This document shows, piece after piece, positions 49,775-59,078 of a stretch of 64,000 bases of DNA. A model generated the notes under the pieces. That model did not search any database. It saw nothing but the letters and a program-made list of their open reading frames with translations, and had not been told where the DNA came from. Source of the stretch: Maccoyibacter sp900556645. Lineage in GTDB: Bacteria > Bacillota > Clostridia > Lachnospirales > Lachnospiraceae. The stretch spans positions 136,941-200,940 of the forward strand of contig CATWDJ010000002.1 in assembly GCA_958349535.1 (NCBI GenBank), written 5' to 3'. The position numbers were made by a program, and so were the translations under genes. Position 1 is the first letter of the stretch; every line of letters begins with the position of its first letter.

Positions 49775-50875
49775 ATGAGTTTCCATGTGGGTGTCATATC
49801 CGGGGACGGAATCGGACCGGAGATAGTAAAAGAAGCAAAGAAAGTATTAGATAAAGTAGGAGAAAAGTTTGGACACGAATTTGAATACCAAGAGATTCTG
49901 ATGGGTGGATGTTCCATCGATGCCACAGGCGTACCTCTGACAGATGAGGCAATTGCGGCAGCAAAAGCATCAGATGCGGTGCTGATGGGGTCCATCGGAG
50001 GAAATACCAGTACTTCACCATGGTATCAGCTCCCACCGGAGCTAAGACCGGAGGCGGGATTGTTAAAGCTCCGCAAATCCCTGAATCTGTTTGCCAATTT
50101 AAGACCGGCATATCTGTATGAGGAATTAAAAGAAGCATGTCCGCTGCGGGATGATATTATCGGAGACGGCTTTGATATGATGATCATGCGGGAACTGACC
50201 GGAGGACTTTATTTCGGAGACCGGATTACCGAAGAACGGGACGGTGTTCTGACAGCGGTAGATACCCTTACATATAATGAGAATGAAATAAGAAGGATTG
50301 CGGTCCGTGGCTTTGACATTGCCATGAAGAGAAGAAAAAAAGTAACCAGTGTGGATAAAGCCAATGTGTTGGATTCCTCCAGACTTTGGAGAAAAATCGT
50401 GGAGGAAGTGGCAAAGGATTACCCGGAGGTTACCTATGAGCATATGCTGGTGGATAACTGTGCGATGCAGCTGGTAAAAGACCCGGCACAGTTTGATGTA
50501 ATTTTGACGGAGAATATGTTCGGAGACATTTTGTCCGATGAGGCAAGTATGGTAACCGGTTCTATTGGAATGTTATCCTCTGCCAGCCTGAATGAGACAA
50601 AATTCGGTCTCTATGAGCCAAGCGGCGGCTCCGCACCGGATATTGCAGGAAAGGGAATTGCCAATCCGATTGCTACAATTTTAAGTGCGGCAATGATGCT
50701 TCGCTATTCCTTTGACTTGGATGCAGAAGCAGATGCCATTGAGCAGGCAGTAAAACAGGTGTTGAAGGATGGATACAGAACCATTGATATCATGCCGCAG
50801 GAGGCTGACAAACAGGAGAGTGTGACACAGGTCGGAACAGTCCGGATGGGCGATTTGATTTGTGAGAGAATATAA
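49775..50875 (+). CDS. leuB: 3-isopropylmalate dehydrogenase
   Basis: 366 residues. GDGIGPEIV (10-18), the catalytic Tyr/Lys region (ELTGGLYFG), DKANVLDSSRLWR and the metal-site stretch LSDEASMVTGSIGMLSSAS identify the decarboxylating dehydrogenase family; GGLYFG and SAPDIAGKGIANP favour LeuB over isocitrate or tartrate dehydrogenases. It catalyses the third leucine step. leuA, leuC and leuD are not in the window. Confidence 0.95.
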   Translation: MSFHVGVISGDGIGPEIVKEAKKVLDKVGEKFGHEFEYQEILMGGCSIDATGVPLTDEAIAAAKASDAVLMGSIGGNTSTSPWYQLPPELRPEAGLLKLRKSLNLFANLRPAYLYEELKEACPLRDDIIGDGFDMMIMRELTGGLYFGDRITEERDGVLTAVDTLTYNENEIRRIAVRGFDIAMKRRKKVTSVDKANVLDSSRLWRKIVEEVAKDYPEVTYEHMLVDNCAMQLVKDPAQFDVILTENMFGDILSDEASMVTGSIGMLSSASLNETKFGLYEPSGGSAPDIAGKGIANPIATILSAAMMLRYSFDLDAEADAIEQAVKQVLKDGYRTIDIMPQEADKQESVTQVGTVRMGDLICERI

Positions 50876-50932
50876 GTTATGGCAGAGAGCAGTTGATATC
50901 TGCTTTTATGAGTAAGTTGAGGAGGAAATCGT

Positions 50933-52600
50933 ATGAAGAGTGATAACGTAAAAAAAGGAATGCAGCAGGCACCCCATCGTTCCTTATTCAATGCCCTTGG
51001 TTTTACAAAGGAAGAGATGGAAAAACCGTTAGTAGGTATTGTAAGTTCTTATAATGAGATTGTTCCGGGACATATGAACTTGGATAAAATCGTAAATGCA
51101 GTAAAAATGGGTGTGGCGGAAGCCGGAGGAATTCCGGTGGTATTTCCGGCAATCGCAGTTTGCGACGGAATCGCCATGGGACATATCGGTATGAAATATT
51201 CTCTGGTTACCAGAGATTTGATTTGTGACTCCACAGAATGTATGGCAACGGCACATCAGTTTGATGCATTGGTTATGGTGCCAAACTGTGATAAAAATGT
51301 ACCGGGACTTTTGATGGCGGCAGCCAGAGTCAATGTGCCGACAGTATTCGTATCCGGCGGACCGATGCTGGCAGGACGTGTAAAGGGACAGAAGAAGAGT
51401 CTTTCTTCCATGTTTGAGGCGGTAGGCTCCTATGCGGCAGGCAGCATGAGCGAAGAGGATGTCTGTGAGTTCGAGGAAAAGGTCTGTCCGACCTGCGGTT
51501 CCTGTTCCGGTATGTATACCGCAAACTCTATGAACTGTCTGACAGAGGCATTGGGAATGGGATTACAGGGTAACGGAACCATTCCGGCAGTTTATTCTGA
51601 GAGAATCCGTCTTGCAAAGCATGCGGGAATGGCGGTTATGGAGATGTATAAGAAAAACATCCGTCCAAGAGATATTATGACAAAAGAAGCTATCTTAAAC
51701 GCATTGACCGTGGATATGGCACTGGGATGTTCCACCAACAGTATGCTGCATCTTCCGGCAATTGCCCATGAGGTTGGTTTTGATTTTGATATTGCATTTG
51801 CAAACGAAATTAGCGAAAAGACACCGAACCTCTGTCATCTGGCACCGGCAGGTCCGACCTACATGGAGGATTTGAACGAAGCCGGAGGCGTCTATGCCGT
51901 TATGAACGAACTGGCAGAGCTGGATTTATTACATTTGGATTGTATGACAGTTACAGGCAAAACTGTGGGAGAAAATATCAAAGGAGCAGTCAATAAGGAC
52001 CCGGAGGTTATCCGTCCGTTGGATAATCCGTACAGTAAAACCGGAGGATTGGCTGTGTTAAAGGGAAATCTTGCACCGGACGGCGGCGTGGTAAAACGTT
52101 CCGCAGTGGTTCCTGAGATGATGGAGCATGAAGGCCCGGCAAGAGTATTTGACTGTGAAGAGGATGCCATTGCAGCCATCAAAGGCGGAAAAATCGTGGC
52201 AGGAGATGTGGTAGTTATCCGTTATGAAGGACCAAAGGGAGGTCCGGGTATGAGAGAAATGCTGAATCCTACCTCTGCCATTGCAGGTATGGGATTGGGC
52301 TCTTCCGTGGCATTGATTACAGACGGACGTTTCTCCGGTGCCAGCCGTGGAGCTTCCATTGGACACGTATCTCCTGAGGCAGCGGTAGGCGGTCCGATTG
52401 CCTTAATCGAAGAGGGAGATATCATCCAGATTAATATTCCTAAGATGGAATTGAATGTAAAGATTTCCGATGAAGAGATGGCAGCCAGAAAGGCAAAATG
52501 GCAGCCGAGAGAGCCAAAGGTAACATCCGGTTACTTAGCACGTTATGCCTCTATGGTAACCTCAGGAAACCGAGGAGCCATTCTAGAGCTGAACCAGTAG
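50933..52600 (+). CDS. ilvD: Dihydroxy-acid dehydratase
   Basis: 555 residues, normal length. The iron-sulfur cysteines are in VMVPNCDKNVPG and CPTCGSCSGMYTANSMNC; GRFSGASRG near the end contains the catalytic serine. It dehydrates dihydroxy-isovalerate and dihydroxy-methylvalerate for valine and isoleucine. GGAGGAAA precedes the ATG. It follows leuB by 57 bases. Confidence 0.98.
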   Translation: MKSDNVKKGMQQAPHRSLFNALGFTKEEMEKPLVGIVSSYNEIVPGHMNLDKIVNAVKMGVAEAGGIPVVFPAIAVCDGIAMGHIGMKYSLVTRDLICDSTECMATAHQFDALVMVPNCDKNVPGLLMAAARVNVPTVFVSGGPMLAGRVKGQKKSLSSMFEAVGSYAAGSMSEEDVCEFEEKVCPTCGSCSGMYTANSMNCLTEALGMGLQGNGTIPAVYSERIRLAKHAGMAVMEMYKKNIRPRDIMTKEAILNALTVDMALGCSTNSMLHLPAIAHEVGFDFDIAFANEISEKTPNLCHLAPAGPTYMEDLNEAGGVYAVMNELAELDLLHLDCMTVTGKTVGENIKGAVNKDPEVIRPLDNPYSKTGGLAVLKGNLAPDGGVVKRSAVVPEMMEHEGPARVFDCEEDAIAAIKGGKIVAGDVVVIRYEGPKGGPGMREMLNPTSAIAGMGLGSSVALITDGRFSGASRGASIGHVSPEAAVGGPIALIEEGDIIQINIPKMELNVKISDEEMAARKAKWQPREPKVTSGYLARYASMVTSGNRGAILELNQ

Positions 52601-52631
52601 AAGTATACAGCTAAGGGAAAGGGATAAAACA

Positions 52632-54317
52632 ATGCAGTTAACAGGAGCAGAGATTGTTATAGAGTGTTTAAAGGAGCAGGGCGTGGATACCATTTTCGGC
52701 TATCCCGGCGGAGCAATTTTAAATGTCTATGATGAATTATATAAACACAGAGATGAAATCCGTCATGTGCTGACCTCCCACGAACAGGGAGCTTCCCATG
52801 CGGCAGACGGATATGCCAGAAGTACGGGAAAGGTGGGCGTGTGCTTTGCCACCAGCGGACCGGGAGCCACCAATCTGGTTACCGGAATTGCTACCGCTTA
52901 TATGGATTCCGTACCTATGGTAGCCATCACCTGTAATGTAACCGTACCGCTGTTGGGAAAAGACAGCTTTCAGGAGATTGATATTGCAGGCATTACCACA
53001 CCGATTACAAAGCATAACTTTATTGTAAAAGATATTACGAAACTGGCAGATACCATAAGAAGAGCCTTTCGGATAGCACAGACCGGAAGACCGGGGCCGG
53101 TTCTGGTGGATATTCCAAAGGATATTACCGCAGGAAAGACGGAGTATCGTCCGGCAGTAATTGAACCGGTGGGAAGAAAGACAGAACAACTGACAGAAGA
53201 GGATATCGAAAAAGCAGTTACCTACATAAAAAAGGCAAAACGCCCATACATATTTGTGGGAGGCGGTGCAGTTATCTCCGAGGCAAGCGAAGAACTGAAA
53301 AAATTCGTGGAATTGGTGGATGCACCGGTAACCGATACCTTGATGGGAAAAGGTGCCTATGACGGAACCAGTGAGAACTATACCGGAATGTTGGGAATGC
53401 ACGGAACCAAAACCTCCAATCTGGGAGTCAGCGAATGTGATTTGCTGATTGCCATCGGAGTTCGTTTTTCCGACCGTGTCATTGGAAACGCCAAAAAGTT
53501 TGCCCATCATGCCAAAATTATTCAGTTTGATGTGGATCCGGCGGAAATCAATAAAAATATTGTAGTAGATGCCTGTGTCATGGGGGATATCCGGGAGATT
53601 TTAACCAGAATCAATGAACGGTTAACTCCGATGAAACACGAAGATTGGATGAAGCATATTTTGGAATATAAGGAACAGTATCCTTTGACTTATCACAAAG
53701 AGGGATTGAGCGGTCCTTATATGATTGAAAAAATATATGAACTGACCCAAGGGGATGCCACCATTGTAACAGAGGTGGGACAGCATCAGATGTGGGCAGC
53801 CCAGTATTACCGCTATTCCAAGCCGAGGACGTTGATTACTTCCGGTGGTTTGGGAACCATGGGTTACGGATTGGGAGCTGCCATCGGTGCCCAGATTGCA
53901 AATCCGGACAGAACGGTTATCAACATTGCGGGAGACGGATGTTTCCGCATGAACATGAATGAAATTGCCACGGCAGTACGGGAACAGCTTCCGCTGATAC
54001 AGGTGGTGGTCAATAACCATGTGCTGGGTATGGTAAGGCAGTGGCAGAATTTGTTTTATGAGCAGAGATATTCCGCCACGGTATTAAATGATAACGTTGA
54101 TTTTGTGAAGCTGGCAGAGGCTATGGGAGCCACGGGAATCCGGGCAACGACCCAGAGTGAGTTTGAAGAGGCAATGAAACAGGCGTTGTCCATGAAGACA
54201 CCGGTGGTTATTGATGCGGTGATTGATTCCGACGATAAGGTGTGGCCGATGGTGGCACCGGGAGCGGCAATCAGCGAAGTGTTTACTGAGGAAGATTTGG
54301 AAAAGGATCATAAATAG
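52632..54317 (+). CDS. ilvB: Acetolactate synthase, catalytic subunit
   Basis: 561 residues of the ThDP-dependent family. GYPGGAILNVYDEL and the conserved Glu in TSHEQGASHAADG activate the cofactor; the ThDP/Mg motif is GDGCFRMNMNE. GPGATNLVTGIA and the FAD-site region are as in anabolic AHAS. It makes acetolactate or acetohydroxybutyrate. The regulatory subunit gene ilvN is not adjacent, which is unusual for an operon copy. It is 31 bases after ilvD. Confidence 0.95.
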   Translation: MQLTGAEIVIECLKEQGVDTIFGYPGGAILNVYDELYKHRDEIRHVLTSHEQGASHAADGYARSTGKVGVCFATSGPGATNLVTGIATAYMDSVPMVAITCNVTVPLLGKDSFQEIDIAGITTPITKHNFIVKDITKLADTIRRAFRIAQTGRPGPVLVDIPKDITAGKTEYRPAVIEPVGRKTEQLTEEDIEKAVTYIKKAKRPYIFVGGGAVISEASEELKKFVELVDAPVTDTLMGKGAYDGTSENYTGMLGMHGTKTSNLGVSECDLLIAIGVRFSDRVIGNAKKFAHHAKIIQFDVDPAEINKNIVVDACVMGDIREILTRINERLTPMKHEDWMKHILEYKEQYPLTYHKEGLSGPYMIEKIYELTQGDATIVTEVGQHQMWAAQYYRYSKPRTLITSGGLGTMGYGLGAAIGAQIANPDRTVINIAGDGCFRMNMNEIATAVREQLPLIQVVVNNHVLGMVRQWQNLFYEQRYSATVLNDNVDFVKLAEAMGATGIRATTQSEFEEAMKQALSMKTPVVIDAVIDSDDKVWPMVAPGAAISEVFTEEDLEKDHK

Positions 54318-54343
54318 AGGAAAATATGAGGAGGAGCCAGAAA

Positions 54344-55426
54344 ATGAGCAGAGTGTATAACTTTTCAGCAGGACCGGCAGTATTGCCGGAGGAGGTATTA
54401 AAAGAAGCAGCAGACGAAATGCTGGATTACAAAGGAACAGGTATGTCCGTTATGGAGATGAGCCATCGTTCCAAAGCCTATGATACCATTATCAAAGAGG
54501 CAGAGGCAGATTTACGGGATTTGATGAACATCCCGGATAATTACAAGGTACTGTTTTTACAGGGCGGAGCATCTCAGCAGTTTGCCATGATACCGATGAA
54601 CCTGATGAAAAATAAGGTAGCAGATTATATTGTAACAGGACAGTGGGCAAAGAAGGCATATCAGGAAGCGTCCAAATACGGAAAGGTCAATAAGATTGCA
54701 TCCTCTGAGGATGAGACATTCTCTTATATCCCGGATTGTTCCGATTTACCAATTTCCGAGGATGCGGACTATGTATATATCTGTGAGAACAACACCATTT
54801 ACGGAACTAAGTTTAAAACATTGCCGAATACCAAAGGAAAAACTCTGGTGGCAGACGTATCCTCCTGTTTCTTATCCGAACCGGTGGACGTAAGCAAGTA
54901 CGGTATTATCTACGGCGGTGTTCAGAAGAATATTGGTCCTGCAGGCGTAGTAATCGTGATTATCCGTGAGGATTTGATTACTGATGAACCGTTGCCGGGT
55001 ACACCGACCATGTTGACCTACAAAACTCATGCAGACGCAGATTCTCTTTACAATACACCGCCTGCATACGGTATCTATATCTGTGGAAAGGTCTTCAAAT
55101 GGTTAAAGAAGATGGGCGGTTTGGAAGTAATGAAGCAGAGAAATGAAGAGAAGGCAAAGATTCTCTATGATTTCTTAGACCAGAGCAAACTGTTTAAAGG
55201 AACTGTTCGTAAGGAAGACCGTTCGCTGATGAACGTGCCGTTTGTCACAGGAAATGAAGAACTGGACGCAAAATTCGTAAAAGAAGCAAAAGAAGCCGGA
55301 CTGGAGAACCTGAAGGGTCACAGAACCGTAGGAGGTATGAGAGCTTCTATCTATAATGCAATGCCAAAAGAAGGCGTGGAAGCTTTAGTGGCATTTATGA
55401 AAAAATTTGAAGAGGAGAACGCGTAA
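54344..55426 (+). CDS. serC: Phosphoserine aminotransferase
   Basis: 360 residues from ATG 54344 with GAGGAGGAG upstream; the in-frame opening at 54326 contains that ribosome binding site. YNFSAGPAVLPEEVL is the family's opening, GGASQQFAMIPMNL binds the cofactor phosphate and YGGVQKNIGPAG holds the PLP lysine. It converts phosphohydroxypyruvate to phosphoserine. It is 26 bases after ilvB and shares one base with serA. Confidence 0.98.
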   Translation: MSRVYNFSAGPAVLPEEVLKEAADEMLDYKGTGMSVMEMSHRSKAYDTIIKEAEADLRDLMNIPDNYKVLFLQGGASQQFAMIPMNLMKNKVADYIVTGQWAKKAYQEASKYGKVNKIASSEDETFSYIPDCSDLPISEDADYVYICENNTIYGTKFKTLPNTKGKTLVADVSSCFLSEPVDVSKYGIIYGGVQKNIGPAGVVIVIIREDLITDEPLPGTPTMLTYKTHADADSLYNTPPAYGIYICGKVFKWLKKMGGLEVMKQRNEEKAKILYDFLDQSKLFKGTVRKEDRSLMNVPFVTGNEELDAKFVKEAKEAGLENLKGHRTVGGMRASIYNAMPKEGVEALVAFMKKFEEENA

Positions 55427-56589
55427 TGTATCAGTATCATTGCTTAAACCCAATCGCAAATGTGGGATTAGATTTATTTACCGAAGACTATCAGAAAACA
55501 GAGGAATTAGACGGAGCACAGGCAGTTTTGGTACGAAGTGCAGCCATGCATGAGATGGAATTACCGGACAGCTTAGAGGTTATTGCAAGAGCCGGAGCCG
55601 GCGTCAACAATATCCCATTGGAAAAATGTGCAGATAAAGGAATCGTTGTATTTAACACACCGGGAGCCAATGCAAACGGTGTAAAGGAGCTGGTATTTGC
55701 AGGTATGCTGTTAGCCTCCCGTGATGTGGTAGGCGGTATTAACTGGGTATTGGAAAATAAGGACAGCGAGACCGTTGGAAAAGATGCGGAAAAAGCGAAG
55801 AAAGCCTTTGCCGGACAGGAACTGGCAGGCAAGAAATTGGGAGTAATCGGATTGGGAGCCATTGGAGTAAAAGTTGCAAATGCGGCAACCCATCTGGGTA
55901 TGGAGGTATACGGCTATGATCCGTTTATCTCTGTCAATGCGGCTTGGAGCTTATCCCGTAATGTAAAACATATCAACAGCGTAGATGATATTTACAAAGA
56001 GTGTGATTACATTACCATCCATGTACCTCTGTTAGAGGATACCAAAAAGATGCTGAACAAAGCAGCCTTTGATGAGATGAAAGACGGTGTGATTATTCTG
56101 AACTTCGCCAGAGATTTACTGGTGGATGAAGAGGCAATCTTAGAAGCCATCAAAGACGGAAAAGTAAAAAAATATGTGACAGATTTTCCGAATACCACAA
56201 CAGCAGGGGCAGAGGGATGTATTGTCATTCCGCATTTAGGAGCCTCCACACAGGAGTCCGAGGACAACTGTGCGAAGATGGCAGTGAAAGAGATTAAGGA
56301 TTATCTGGAAAACGGAAATATCAAGAACTCCGTAAACTATCCGAATTGTAACATGGGCGTCTGCACGCAGGCAGGACGTATTGCAATTCTCCATAAAAAC
56401 AGCAAGGGTATCATCGGTAAGTTCTCTAATATTTTGGGAGATGCAGACATCAACATTACCGACATGACCAACAAGAGCCGTGGAGATTATGCATATTCTC
56501 TTCTGGATTTGGAGTCAAATGTAACAGAGGATATTGTAAAAGAATTATCCGCCTTAGATAATGTGTTAAAAGTCAGAGTAATCAAATAG
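55426..56589 (+). CDS. serA: D-3-phosphoglycerate dehydrogenase
   Basis: 387 residues. The Rossmann loop GLGAIGVKVANA (about 144-155), the Arg/Glu/His catalytic region and a C-terminal ACT domain (about 315-387: AILHKNSKGIIGKFSNIL, then DINITDMTN) are present. It oxidises 3-phosphoglycerate as the first serine step. The intervening domain of long SerA proteins is absent. The ACT domain suggests control by serine. The ATG overlaps the serC stop (TAATG), so translation is coupled. Confidence 0.96.
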   Translation: MYQYHCLNPIANVGLDLFTEDYQKTEELDGAQAVLVRSAAMHEMELPDSLEVIARAGAGVNNIPLEKCADKGIVVFNTPGANANGVKELVFAGMLLASRDVVGGINWVLENKDSETVGKDAEKAKKAFAGQELAGKKLGVIGLGAIGVKVANAATHLGMEVYGYDPFISVNAAWSLSRNVKHINSVDDIYKECDYITIHVPLLEDTKKMLNKAAFDEMKDGVIILNFARDLLVDEEAILEAIKDGKVKKYVTDFPNTTTAGAEGCIVIPHLGASTQESEDNCAKMAVKEIKDYLENGNIKNSVNYPNCNMGVCTQAGRIAILHKNSKGIIGKFSNILGDADINITDMTNKSRGDYAYSLLDLESNVTEDIVKELSALDNVLKVRVIK

Positions 56590-56601
56590 ACCGGAGGAAA
56601 T

Positions 56602-57837
56602 ATGGCGATTATAAAACCATTTGCTGCCATCCGTCCGGAGGCAGGAAAAGCAGATAAAATTGCGGCACTTCCCTATGATGTATATAATCGGGAGGAAGCA
56701 AAAGAGGTAGTAAAAAAGAATCCACTGAGTTTTTTAAAGATAGACCGTGCGGAGACACAGTTTGATGACAGCGTGGACACCTATGACGAGAGAGTCTACA
56801 CCAAAGCCCATGATATGCTGTGGGAAATGGTGGAGGATGGCTCTTTTGTCCGGGAGGAACAGCCCTGCTATTATATCTATGAGCTGACCATGAACGGAAG
56901 GACACAGACGGGAATTACCGCCTGTGCCTCTATTGACGATTATGCTCAGGGGATTATCAAAAAACATGAGAATACCAGAGCCGATAAGGAGGCAGACCGT
57001 ATCCATCATGTGGATAGCTGCAATGCCCAGACCGGACCGATTTTTTTGGCATACCGTTCCAATCGGGAGATTAATGATGTGGTGGAACAGGTAAAAAGGG
57101 AAACACCGTTATATGACTTTGTGGCAGAGGATGGAATCCGTCACCGGGTATGGGTTATCCATAAGGCAGAGGATATTCAGACCATAGAAACTGCCTTTGC
57201 TTCTATCGGAGAAATCTATATTGCCGACGGACATCACCGGGCAGCCTCTGCGGTACGGGTGGGATTCTTAAGAAGAGAGGAACATCCGAATTATAGCGGA
57301 GACGAGGAATTCAACTATTTCTTATCGGTGCTTTTCCCGGATGATCAGTTGATGATTATGGATTATAACCGTGTGCTCAAAGATTTAAACGGTATGAATA
57401 CAGAGACTTTTTTGGAGAAGGTTCAAAGCTTATTTGAGCTATCAGAGGGAAGTAAGACCCAGATTCGCCCGGAAAAAAAGGGTGAGTTTTCCATGTATCT
57501 GGAGGATAAATGGTATCTGTGCAAAATTAAAGCCGCTAATCAGAGCAAGGACCCGGTTGGGGGACTGGATGTATCATTGTTACAGGAGCTGTTGCTGGCA
57601 CCAGTGCTGGGCATCGGAGACCCAAAGACAGACAAACGGATTGATTTTGTAGGAGGCATCCGTGGCTTACAGGAGTTGGAACGCAGAGTACATACTGACT
57701 GTGCAGTGGCATTTGCCATGTATCCAACTTCCATAGGGGAATTGTTTGATGTGGCAGATGCGGGATTGCTGATGCCGCCGAAATCCACTTGGTTCGAGCC
57801 TAAGCTGCGGAGTGGATTGTTTATCCATGAGATTTAA
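56602..57837 (+). CDS. DUF1015 family protein linked to serine genes
   Basis: 411 residues. Residues 1-50 (KPFAAIRPEAGKADKIAALPYDVYN) are the DUF1015 opening and IADGHHRAASA (207-217) its central motif; the latter resembles the DGxHR phosphate-binding signature of the ParB/sulfiredoxin fold, a fold used by free-serine kinases. CCGGAGG lies just before the ATG, 12 bases after serA. The steady association with serC-serA suggests a role in serine or phosphoserine metabolism, which is inference. Confidence 0.88.
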   Translation: MAIIKPFAAIRPEAGKADKIAALPYDVYNREEAKEVVKKNPLSFLKIDRAETQFDDSVDTYDERVYTKAHDMLWEMVEDGSFVREEQPCYYIYELTMNGRTQTGITACASIDDYAQGIIKKHENTRADKEADRIHHVDSCNAQTGPIFLAYRSNREINDVVEQVKRETPLYDFVAEDGIRHRVWVIHKAEDIQTIETAFASIGEIYIADGHHRAASAVRVGFLRREEHPNYSGDEEFNYFLSVLFPDDQLMIMDYNRVLKDLNGMNTETFLEKVQSLFELSEGSKTQIRPEKKGEFSMYLEDKWYLCKIKAANQSKDPVGGLDVSLLQELLLAPVLGIGDPKTDKRIDFVGGIRGLQELERRVHTDCAVAFAMYPTSIGELFDVADAGLLMPPKSTWFEPKLRSGLFIHEI

Positions 57838-57855
57838 GATTTAAGGAGGCAACCT

Positions 57856-58692
57856 ATGCTGGCAAGTATCGGATGGGGCGTAGTGAAGGATTACCTTTAT
57901 TCCCTGTTACCGGATTTGACTGCCTTTTTGTTTACCATTGTCTTAGCGGTAGTGGTTTACTTTATCGGCAGCCGGATTATTAAGTCTATCCTAAAAATGC
58001 ATAACCGCTGGGCAGAGCGGAAGGAAATCGATGAGGGCGTAAAGCAGTTTCTGCACGCCTTTATCAAAGCATCCTTGTATATTCTGCTGATATTTATCAT
58101 TCTGACCCTCTTTGGTGTAACCACTGCATCGGTGGTGGCTGTGTTAGGTTCCGCAGGACTGACCATGGGTCTTGCGTTGCAGGGAAGTTTGTCAAACTTT
58201 GCCGGAGGCGTGATTATTTTATTGATGAAGCCTTTTAAAGTGGGAGATTATATCATTGAAGATACCCATAAGAATGAAGGAAGAGTTGAAGAAATATCAC
58301 TTTTTTATACAAAATTAGTAACTTTTGATAATCAGAGTATTATGATTCCCAACGGAACCCTTGCCAACAGCAGTATGACCAATGTAACCTCCAATGGAAA
58401 ACGCCGGGTGGATATCGTGGTTGGAGTTTCCTATCGTGCGGACATCAAAAAGACAAAAGAAGTATTGCAGGCAGTAATTGATGGAGAGCCTTGTTGTCTG
58501 GCAGAGGAAGAAAAGATGGTGTTTGTTTCGGATTTGGCGGAAAGCTCCGTAAACATGGGAGTGCGTCTGTGGGTAAAATCTGAGGATTACTGGCAGACCC
58601 GCTGGAGAATGATGGAAAATATCAAATATGCGTTGGATGAAAATGGAATCGAGATACCGTTCCCACAGTTGGATGTTACTTTGAAACAGTAA
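57856..58692 (+). CDS. mscS: Small-conductance mechanosensitive channel
   Basis: 278 residues. Three membrane helices (about 18-37, 70-90, 96-125); the third, pore-lining, is Gly/Ala-rich (GSAGLTMGLALQGSLSNFAGG), followed by the MscS beta domain with PFKVGDYI and NGTLANSSMTN. It opens under membrane tension to relieve osmotic stress. AAGGAGG precedes the ATG; it is probably the last gene of the operon. Confidence 0.95.
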   Translation: MLASIGWGVVKDYLYSLLPDLTAFLFTIVLAVVVYFIGSRIIKSILKMHNRWAERKEIDEGVKQFLHAFIKASLYILLIFIILTLFGVTTASVVAVLGSAGLTMGLALQGSLSNFAGGVIILLMKPFKVGDYIIEDTHKNEGRVEEISLFYTKLVTFDNQSIMIPNGTLANSSMTNVTSNGKRRVDIVVGVSYRADIKKTKEVLQAVIDGEPCCLAEEEKMVFVSDLAESSVNMGVRLWVKSEDYWQTRWRMMENIKYALDENGIEIPFPQLDVTLKQ

Positions 58693-58700
58693 GAACTTCG

Positions 58701-58729
58701 TTGACAAACCATAGAAATTATGCTAGGGT
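58701..58729 (+). promoter_or_regulatory. Cold-shock gene promoter
   Basis: TTGACA (58701-58706), 17 bases, TAGGGT (58724-58729), 60 bases before the gene. The leader carries CCCTTGGGGAAGGG, a small hairpin-prone stretch. Confidence 0.6.
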
Positions 58730-58789
58730 TAAACAGTAAACAGACCCTTGGGGAAGGGATTTTTAGTGTATTATTAGGAGGAAGTTTTT

Positions 58790-58993
58790 ATGCAGCAGGG
58801 AACAGTAAAATGGTTTAACGCAAAGAAAGGTTATGGATTTATTTCCGATGCAGAAGGAAATGATGTATTTGTGCATTTTTCCGCTTTGAACATGGACGGA
58901 TTTAAGGAATTAAAGGACGGAGAATCTGTAGAGTTTGAAGTTGTAGAAGGTGAAAAAGGACCACAGGCAGCAAACGTTGTACGTCTGGGTTAA
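58790..58993 (+). CDS. csp: Cold-shock protein (CspA family)
   Basis: 67 residues, one CSD fold. GTVKWFNAKKGYGFI contains RNP1 and VFVHFSAL RNP2, the nucleic-acid-binding aromatic patch. It acts as an RNA chaperone. AGGAGG precedes the ATG, and a strong terminator follows, so it is a single-gene unit. Confidence 0.97.
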   Translation: MQQGTVKWFNAKKGYGFISDAEGNDVFVHFSALNMDGFKELKDGESVEFEVVEGEKGPQAANVVRLG

Positions 58994-59025
58994 TTCATAA
59001 ATGAATTTGAATTGGGAATAGTAAC

Positions 59026-59055
59026 CAAAAGAGGGTGTATTATTACACCCTCTTT
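59026..59055 (+). terminator. Terminator after the cold-shock gene
   Basis: AAAAGAGGGTGT (59026-59037) pairs with ACACCCTCTTTT (59044-59055), loop ATTATT. It lies 24 bases before the peptidase ATG. Confidence 0.92.
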
Positions 59056-59078
59056 TAAATGTCAGAAGGAGTAAAAGC

